Below, piece after piece: positions 1-4,922 of a stretch of DNA of 7,747 bases (within the stretch, counting starts at the first letter, position 1; each line of letters opens with the position of its first letter). Below the pieces are notes generated by a model. That model had not been told where the DNA came from and ran no database searches. It worked only from the letters and a program-made list of their open reading frames with translations. Source of the stretch: an uncultured Brevinema sp. (GTDB taxonomy: Bacteria; Spirochaetota; Brevinematia; Brevinematales; Brevinemataceae); assembly GCA_947040475.1 (NCBI GenBank), contig CAMRBT010000071.1, forward strand, positions 1-7,747. Reading direction: 5' to 3'. The position numbers were made by a program, and so were the translations under genes.

Positions 1-60
1 ACCGTCATCGTAGCCGCCGTCATCATAGCCAGCATCATCGTATGCACCAGCTTCTTCGTA
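1..60 (-). repeat. 15-nt coding repeat encoding YDD(A/G)G pentapeptides
   Basis: Read on the minus strand, positions 28-42, 13-27 and 1-12 are successive copies of a TAY-GAT-GAY-G(C/G)Y-GGY unit. A diverged YEEAG copy lies at 46-60, separated by one extra Ala codon. Array length is unknown because it meets the window edge. Both DNA and peptide keep the periodicity, which suggests expansion by slippage or unequal recombination. Confidence 0.6.
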
Positions 61-156
61 GTCCCCGTATTCAGCGTATTCATCACCTTCAACAGCGTCT
101 TGAGTAAAAGCATAAGGAGCTAATATTAACAAATGTAATAATAATAAAATTCTCAT
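1..156 (-). CDS. Secreted acidic Asp/Tyr/Gly-repeat protein, N-terminal part only (runs off left edge)
   Basis: Fifty-two codons are open from an ATG at 156 to the window edge, so the C-terminus is missing. An AGGA Shine-Dalgarno at 164-167 lies 7 nt before the ATG. Residues 1-19 form a signal peptide: MR, a Leu/Ile-rich core, then APYAFTQ, with likely cleavage around 16-19. No lipobox Cys is visible, so the protein is probably exported but not lipidated. The mature part is strongly acidic and contains pentapeptide units YEEAG, YDDAG, YDDGG and YDDG(x) from residue 33 on. No Lys or Arg appears in the visible mature region. Base composition changes sharply within the gene: the signal-peptide end is very AT-rich, while the repeat part is about 50% GC with many C-ending codons. 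I do not recognise the family; cation binding or a low-complexity surface role is speculation. It lies 54 bp downstream of the coiled-coil gene and is probably in the same operon. Confidence 0.75.
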   Translation of the reverse strand, partial: MRILLLLHLLILAPYAFTQDAVEGDEYAEYGDYEEAGAYDDAGYDDGGYDDG

Positions 157-210
157 ATATTCATCCTAATTTGGTTTATATACATATGTATCGGCATTTA
201 ATATAAATTC

Positions 211-1758
211 TTAATCTTTTATATATATTAAATCACCGATTTTGATATCATAGTTAGCGTTAGATGCTTGTACAACATCGCCACCAGACTTTAACACATC
301 TATATAACCGATTTTATTTATTTTGAAATTATCTTGACTATCAACTCTATACACTTCTAATTTTTGGTTTAGAGATACCCGTTTACCAGGGTGTAAAGTG
401 ATTAAAACTCGTTTTTTATCTAAAATATCTAAGACAAATCCTTCTGGATTTTTTAAATAAACTATTTTATATTCAGAAGTACTTGCTTCATCTTTGTTTA
501 AGAGTTTTTGTGTTTCTTTATCCACATTTTTTGGAATATTTGCACTATCTTTATTTTGAACAAATTCTATATATTTATAAGCAAAATCTATAGATTCTGG
601 CAAATTTCCACTAATATTATCAACTTGTTGTTGTAAGTTTTTTCTAGATATTCTATTATTTGAAGACTGTTTTATAAAATCTTTCATTTTTTTAGCAATT
701 TCTTTTAAATCTTCAGAATTTTTAGAATTAGTTATTCCTTGCTTCAGCATTTCAATTTGATCGTTTTTCATATCTATTTGTCTACTAAGAGCTACTGTTT
801 TTTGATCTTTTTCAATAAATTCTCTATTTAATGATATAAAATATAAGTCAGTTTTTTTTCTAGTTTCTGAATATGTATCAGGAGTTTCATTTTCATATAT
901 ATTTTCTACACTTCTTAAAGCTAGTTCTGCTTGAGCATATTGTTTTTCTAAAATATTTTGCTGTATAACAACAAAATTATTAGCAATCTTTTGTTCGATT
1001 TTTCGCACTTCTTGCATTGTGTTAGAAACATTTTGCAATTCTTCTGTGGCCTGTGGTTGTGAAACTTGTACTATTTTCAATTTTTCTTTAGAATTTTCTA
1101 AATTTTCTTTAGCTTTTGCTAATTCAGCTATTAATCGTGTTTGTTTTTGCTGGTCTTCTGTCAGTTGACCTTGTTGCATTTGTTCAAATTTTTCTTTTTC
1201 CAATCGTTCATTTTCTAATTTTGCATCATTAATATTTTGTTTAAGTGCTTCTATTTTTCTATCGTATTCACGTCGTAAAGCAACTTGTTCTGCTTTATTT
1301 TTCCCTTCGTTTTTAAATAAAAATTCTATTTCTAACAATTCTTTTTCATTCTTGAATTGTTGTTGTGCATCTTCATTAATTTGCATCAAAGCATCAGAAA
1401 GCCCTAATTCTAAACTAGATAATTTATCTCGCAACATCTGCAATTCTAACTCTTTATCTAAAAGATCTTGTTCATATTGTTTATTGATTTCTCCAATTAA
1501 TGTCGTTTCTAAAACTCTAACGCCTTTTTGACCTGACACTAGTCGTATTTGTTGCTCTCTAAAAACATTATATACAATAATTATTCCAGCCAACGCAAGT
1601 AAACATGCAATCAAATCCAAATACACAACAAATTTATAATTAGATCTTGTTCTTTGAACAATACTAAATTTATTCTTTTTTTGGGACAATATATCATGAT
1701 CAATTTGATGAAAGATTTCTTGTTTGTTTAATTCAACTAAATTGTCTTCTAATACCAT
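211..1758 (-). CDS. Membrane-anchored coiled-coil protein with C-terminal small beta domain
   Basis: This is a complete 515-aa gene with an ATG start, and an AAAGG Shine-Dalgarno lies 7 nt upstream. Residues 1-42 are polar with a basic stretch just before the membrane (QRTRSNYK). Residues 43-64 form one hydrophobic segment (VVYLDLIACLLALAGIIIVY). By the positive-inside rule the N-terminus is cytoplasmic and the rest lies outside the inner membrane. Residues 92-230 are rich in Glu, Lys, Gln and Leu with heptad character, indicating a long coiled coil. Residues 245-400 are also helical, and 268-310 resembles a TPR-like helical hairpin. Residues 428-515 change to a beta-strand/glycine pattern (EGFVLDIL, GKRVSLNQKLEVYR, IGYIDVL, IKIGDLIYI). 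This resembles the small beta-barrel at the C-terminus of FlgT-like and some MreC-like envelope proteins, but the similarity is by eye only. The likely role is an envelope scaffold or tether, which is inference. It has its own promoter and is followed after 54 bp by the acidic-repeat gene. Confidence 0.85.
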   Translation of the reverse strand: MVLEDNLVELNKQEIFHQIDHDILSQKKNKFSIVQRTRSNYKFVVYLDLIACLLALAGIIIVYNVFREQQIRLVSGQKGVRVLETTLIGEINKQYEQDLLDKELELQMLRDKLSSLELGLSDALMQINEDAQQQFKNEKELLEIEFLFKNEGKNKAEQVALRREYDRKIEALKQNINDAKLENERLEKEKFEQMQQGQLTEDQQKQTRLIAELAKAKENLENSKEKLKIVQVSQPQATEELQNVSNTMQEVRKIEQKIANNFVVIQQNILEKQYAQAELALRSVENIYENETPDTYSETRKKTDLYFISLNREFIEKDQKTVALSRQIDMKNDQIEMLKQGITNSKNSEDLKEIAKKMKDFIKQSSNNRISRKNLQQQVDNISGNLPESIDFAYKYIEFVQNKDSANIPKNVDKETQKLLNKDEASTSEYKIVYLKNPEGFVLDILDKKRVLITLHPGKRVSLNQKLEVYRVDSQDNFKINKIGYIDVLKSGGDVVQASNANYDIKIGDLIYIKD

Positions 1759-1785
1759 TTGGAAACCTTTAATAATTATGCTAAT

Positions 1786-1814
1786 ATTATAACATAAGAT
1801 TATATTTTATACAA
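1786..1814 (-). promoter_or_regulatory. Sigma-70-type promoter for the coiled-coil gene
   Basis: On the minus strand a -35-like TTGTAT (1809-1814) is separated by 17 nt from a perfect -10 TATAAT (1786-1791). Transcription would begin near 1779, giving a leader of about 20 nt that holds the AAAGG ribosome site. AT-rich DNA produces chance -10 boxes, but the spacing and the position directly before the gene support this one. Confidence 0.5.
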
Positions 1815-1845
1815 ATTTTTTAACTGTTATAAAAAAACTTGAAAA

Positions 1846-3252
1846 TCATCTCACTCCACCTAAGAAATATATAGATCCATTTTCTTGTTTGAAAACTGTT
1901 ACAGAGTAATTATTGTTTAAGAAAAATGCTTTAATTTGTGAATCTGGGTGAATACCTACAGGTGGTGGAGAAACAAGTTGTATAGAATCCCATTGTTTAA
2001 AAGTATTTAATCCTGCAAAAATTAATTGTTGATCAAAATTTGATCGAACATATAATAATTGACCTAGTTCATTGCCTGTAATCGCATACCTTTCATTCCA
2101 ACCACTAATAATAGGGCCTGTATAATATGTTTGTAAATTTTCTATGTTAAACAATTGGAAGAAATCCTGATTCCTATTAACTGTGCCAATATAAACATCT
2201 TCATGGATTCCTGCACTATTTTTATAAGTAGAAATATTCAGTACAGGGGTTTTGATTGCACTCAAGGTATCAATTTCAAGCCAACGTCTGCTAACATCAT
2301 CTGTAGAATCTTGATAAATAGCGACAATAAGTTTTTTTTCTGTTTCGTTCATCCAAACACCATAAGCATGATCTGAACCCATTTTAACCTGCATATTTTT
2401 AACATCAAATTTATAATCGGAATCAGCTGTTGGAAACCAAATTAAATTTTGATAGTAACCAGTAATAATATGATTATCTGCAACTAAAGCAGCATAAGTC
2501 TTATCGCCATTTTCCCAAGTATTTATTTGATCTATATTTTTAAAAGGAGTTTTTAATAAATCATCTTCTATTATATTTATTACTCCATTTTGATCAATAT
2601 CATTAAAAACGATAACTTTAGCATCATCAGTTGCTGCCAAAATAGTTGCTCTTTGTCTATTTAGTGGTAGAATAGCTATTTTACCAATTTCCATCGGTAC
2701 ATCAGTAATAATAATTGGTTCCCAAATCAATTTTGGATTATTAGCTGTTCCTTTCAATGTTCCTTTGAACATTCTAACCCAAACTCCTTTTTTATTTTGA
2801 GTTTGTTGATCAAAAAGTATTGGCTCAGAAATATTAGTTACAATTCCTACTATTTTTGCTCTACAATAAACATTACGGATAGTATTGGTTGTTTCTATTT
2901 TTGAATATTTATAAACAATATCCTTCTCAAAAGGAGGTGTTGGTGTAACAGGTACCAACAGTTCTGGTGGTAAAGTTGCATCTGTTGCTGGATGTTTTGC
3001 AGTCCTAGTGTTTTGGTCTGTTGTATATGCAACATATACCGTCTCACCAAAAACTTTTACATCAAATTCAATAATATTTTCAGCATCCACATCTAGTGCA
3101 AAAGTATCGTCTAATGCTTCTTTAAGCATATCTGGGCTACCATCTTGCCATATACGTACTTGTATCTTTTGACTTCCTGCAATTCCTTGAGGAATAATAG
3201 TACATGATGACAAGAATGTCACAAAAAGTGGTATTATTATTTTTTTTAACAT
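1846..3252 (-). CDS. Putative lipoprotein with EF-hand-like calcium loop, unknown function
   Basis: This is a complete 468-aa gene with an ATG start. The Shine-Dalgarno is weak: GGA, 8 nt upstream. The N-terminus is a lipoprotein signal peptide (MLKK, a hydrophobic stretch, then the lipobox LSSC), so Cys17 should be lipidated and the protein anchored to a membrane on the non-cytoplasmic side. A Pro-rich linker lies at about 95-108 (PPELLVPVTPTPP). The body alternates short beta strands with polar turns and has recurrent aromatic strand ends (KLIWEPI, NLIWFPT, RRWLEID, FKQWDSI), compatible with a beta-propeller or other repeated beta fold, though this is not proven. Residues 218-229 (DIDQNGVINIIE) match a canonical 12-residue EF-hand/dockerin loop. 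I recognise no family. It lies 89 bp downstream of the aldehyde dehydrogenase with no terminator between, so read-through is possible, but a weak promoter is also present. Confidence 0.8.
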   Translation of the reverse strand: MLKKIIIPLFVTFLSSCTIIPQGIAGSQKIQVRIWQDGSPDMLKEALDDTFALDVDAENIIEFDVKVFGETVYVAYTTDQNTRTAKHPATDATLPPELLVPVTPTPPFEKDIVYKYSKIETTNTIRNVYCRAKIVGIVTNISEPILFDQQTQNKKGVWVRMFKGTLKGTANNPKLIWEPIIITDVPMEIGKIAILPLNRQRATILAATDDAKVIVFNDIDQNGVINIIEDDLLKTPFKNIDQINTWENGDKTYAALVADNHIITGYYQNLIWFPTADSDYKFDVKNMQVKMGSDHAYGVWMNETEKKLIVAIYQDSTDDVSRRWLEIDTLSAIKTPVLNISTYKNSAGIHEDVYIGTVNRNQDFFQLFNIENLQTYYTGPIISGWNERYAITGNELGQLLYVRSNFDQQLIFAGLNTFKQWDSIQLVSPPPVGIHPDSQIKAFFLNNNYSVTVFKQENGSIYFLGGVR

Positions 3253-3297
3253 GATTTTTATCCATTTTTAAAATTTGATTGTTATAACTTTGAACTT

Positions 3298-3327
3298 ACA
3301 ATACTTTATCTCTATCGGTATTTACAA
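3298..3327 (-). promoter_or_regulatory. Weak candidate promoter for the EF-loop lipoprotein
   Basis: On the minus strand TTGTAA (3322-3327) and TATTGT (3298-3303) are 18 nt apart, about 38 nt upstream of the start allowing for a start site near 3291. The -35 hexamer is identical to that before the aldehyde dehydrogenase. The -10 has only four consensus bases, so this is tentative. Confidence 0.25.
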
Positions 3328-3341
3328 ACTCTACTAAAATT

Positions 3342-4721
3342 TTATTTGTAATAATTTTTAATAATTTGTTTTACTATTTTTATTCCCTTATCATGTAGCG
3401 GATAACGAAAAGGTAATTCAAATAAAAATCCTTTTTTAAATACTGAAACTTTTCGAGAAAAACATTCAAAACTACTTTTACCATGATAACTCCCCATCCC
3501 ACTACTGCGTACCCCTCCAAAAGGTAAATCATGTGCTAAGATATGTGATATTGTGTCATTGACACATCCACCACCAAAGGAAATATTATTAATAAAATAA
3601 TCTTCAAATGTTTTATCTTCCGTAAAAACGTACATTGCTAAGGGATATTTACAAACATTAACAATAGTATTTTTTGCTTCTTCTTTAGATAAGTATGTTA
3701 ATATAGGAAGAATAGGTCCGAATATTTCATCTTTCATTAGAGAGCTGTCTATACTTTTTGGTTTTAAAATCGTTAGTTCCATAGAATGATCACTATCATT
3801 ACAAAGCCCACCAAATAAAATTTCTCCATCTAAAAGATAGTTTTTTATTCTATTATAATGTTTTTCATTAACAATAGGACAGTATGGTTTTTCTCTTACA
3901 AACTCAATTATAACCTTTTTTAAGATCTTATTCAAGAGCTTTTCATCATCTTGATGAATAAGAAGATAATCAGGTGCTATACAAGTTTGTCCACTATTGA
4001 GGAATTTTCCCCATAGTATCCTTCTTAAACTTTTTTCGAGTTTTTGTTCCGATAGTCTATCTATAATTACAGGCGATTTTCCACCCAATTCTAAAGTTAC
4101 AGGAGTCAAATGTTTTGCAGCTTGTTCCATAATGATTTGACCAACTTGTGGTGATCCTGTAAAAAATATCTTATCAAAAGCTAATTGTAATATTTCTTGA
4201 GTAACAGCAACATCGCCTTCTATCACTGTAACAATTTGTGGATCAAATGTTTTTTGCAACATTTTTGATAAAATTGCCGAAGTTTTTGGTGCTAATTCAG
4301 AAGGTTTTAATATCACCGTATTACCTGTTGCTAAAGCTCCTATAACTGGAATAAGTGCTAATTGTACAGGGTAATTCCATGGGGCTATAATTAATACCAC
4401 TCCATGAGGATGTTGTTGTATTTCGCCTTGCCCGTCCAAAGTTATCAAAGACCTAGGGACTTTTATTGTTTTACCCCATTCCTTTCCTTTTTTAAGGAAT
4501 AGATTTATCTCTTCTATTACTAGCATTAATTCAGAAGTAATCACTTCAAATTCAGATTTTTTAAGATCTTGTTTTACAGCGTCTATTAATTCATCATTAT
4601 GATCAATGATAGCTTGTTTTAATTTTTTTAATTGTTGACTTTGAAATGTCCAATTTTTGGTAGCACCACTATTAAAAAAATCTACTTGTTTTTGATGGAT
4701 ATTTTTGATTTTCGTGACCAT
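3342..4721 (-). CDS. Aldehyde dehydrogenase, class 3 type (NAD(P)+-dependent)
   Basis: Cytoplasmic oxidation of an aldehyde to the carboxylate is the expected reaction; the substrate cannot be read from sequence. From the ATG at 4721 it is 459 aa, the usual length of bacterial class 3 enzymes. Family motifs appear in order: APWNYP at 113-118 and KPSE with Lys139 (cofactor binding), FTGS at 187-190, general-base Glu211 in LELGGKSP, nucleophile Cys247 in NSGQTC, Glu332 in KDEIFGP, and PFGGVRSSGMG at 400-410. All expected active-site residues are present, so it should be active. The C-terminal ELPFRYP and basic tail are typical of the ALDH3/fatty-aldehyde branch. An in-frame TTG at 4754 would add 11 residues. 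The ATG is preferred because an AGGAG site lies 5 nt upstream and its product begins as class 3 enzymes normally do. It probably forms its own transcription unit between the terminator at 4857-4902 and the lipoprotein gene. No partner enzyme is adjacent. Confidence 0.95.
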   Translation of the reverse strand: MVTKIKNIHQKQVDFFNSGATKNWTFQSQQLKKLKQAIIDHNDELIDAVKQDLKKSEFEVITSELMLVIEEINLFLKKGKEWGKTIKVPRSLITLDGQGEIQQHPHGVVLIIAPWNYPVQLALIPVIGALATGNTVILKPSELAPKTSAILSKMLQKTFDPQIVTVIEGDVAVTQEILQLAFDKIFFTGSPQVGQIIMEQAAKHLTPVTLELGGKSPVIIDRLSEQKLEKSLRRILWGKFLNSGQTCIAPDYLLIHQDDEKLLNKILKKVIIEFVREKPYCPIVNEKHYNRIKNYLLDGEILFGGLCNDSDHSMELTILKPKSIDSSLMKDEIFGPILPILTYLSKEEAKNTIVNVCKYPLAMYVFTEDKTFEDYFINNISFGGGCVNDTISHILAHDLPFGGVRSSGMGSYHGKSSFECFSRKVSVFKKGFLFELPFRYPLHDKGIKIVKQIIKNYYK

Positions 4722-4726
4722 TAGAT

Positions 4727-4731
4727 CTCCT
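4727..4731 (-). promoter_or_regulatory. Shine-Dalgarno AGGAG deciding the aldehyde dehydrogenase start
   Basis: AGGAG lies 5 nt before the ATG at 4721. It falls inside the longer reading that would begin at the TTG at 4754, and it supports the shorter 459-aa protein. Confidence 0.75.
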
Positions 4732-4777
4732 ACTTTCACTACATCCCTAAACAAAATAAAGCCCTACATACTTTTAT

Positions 4778-4806
4778 AGTATATACTAACTTATAAAGTT
4801 TTACAA
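4778..4806 (-). promoter_or_regulatory. Proximal sigma-70-type promoter of the aldehyde dehydrogenase
   Basis: On the minus strand TTGTAA (4801-4806), a 17-nt spacer and TATACT (4778-4783) lie just after the upstream terminator and before the gene. The predicted start near 4771 leaves a leader of about 50 nt. Confidence 0.5.
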
Positions 4807-4815
4807 GTATTTATC

Positions 4816-4843
4816 ATTATACTATTATTAAAAAATAAAGCAA
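4816..4843 (-). promoter_or_regulatory. Possible distal promoter of the aldehyde dehydrogenase
   Basis: TTGCTT (4838-4843) is 16 nt from a perfect TATAAT (4816-4821) on the minus strand, 10 nt upstream of the proximal -35. The two could act as tandem promoters. The -35 is poor and the DNA very AT-rich, so it may be fortuitous. Confidence 0.3.
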
Positions 4844-4856
4844 GTAGTATTTTAAT

Positions 4857-4902
4857 AAAAAAAACATTCCACACACTTGTAATAAGTATATGGAATGTTT
4901 TT
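4857..4902 (-). terminator. Rho-independent terminator after the FN3 lipoprotein gene
   Basis: The arms AAAAACATTCCA (4860-4871) and TGGAATGTTTTT (4891-4902) pair perfectly over 12 bp around a 19-nt loop, which can itself form a short ACTT/AAGT stem. On the minus strand the hairpin runs into eight T residues (4857-4864). It begins 20 bp past the stop codon at 4923. T-rich DNA on the other side could make it work in both directions, but no plus-strand gene is seen nearby. Confidence 0.85.
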
Positions 4903-4922
4903 GATTTTTTTATTTTGAATGA

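Noticed and set aside
1..60. Short tandem repeat as the edge of a CRISPR array
   Set aside because: The 15-nt units are contiguous, without spacers, and stay in frame within a coding region.
211..1758. Naming the coiled-coil protein mreC
   Set aside because: Only the general order of parts is similar; it is much longer, the coiled coil is far longer and no mreB or mreD neighbour is seen.
1811..1836. T-run/A-run inverted repeat as a terminator after the EF-loop lipoprotein gene
   Set aside because: The only complementary arms are A/T runs around an interrupted core without a stable G/C stem; I do not consider it a real terminator.
2155..2376. Plus-strand reading frame of 73 codons
   Set aside because: It lies wholly inside the EF-loop lipoprotein gene on the other strand, has Cys/Phe/Ile-rich composition typical of a shadow frame and has no supporting context.
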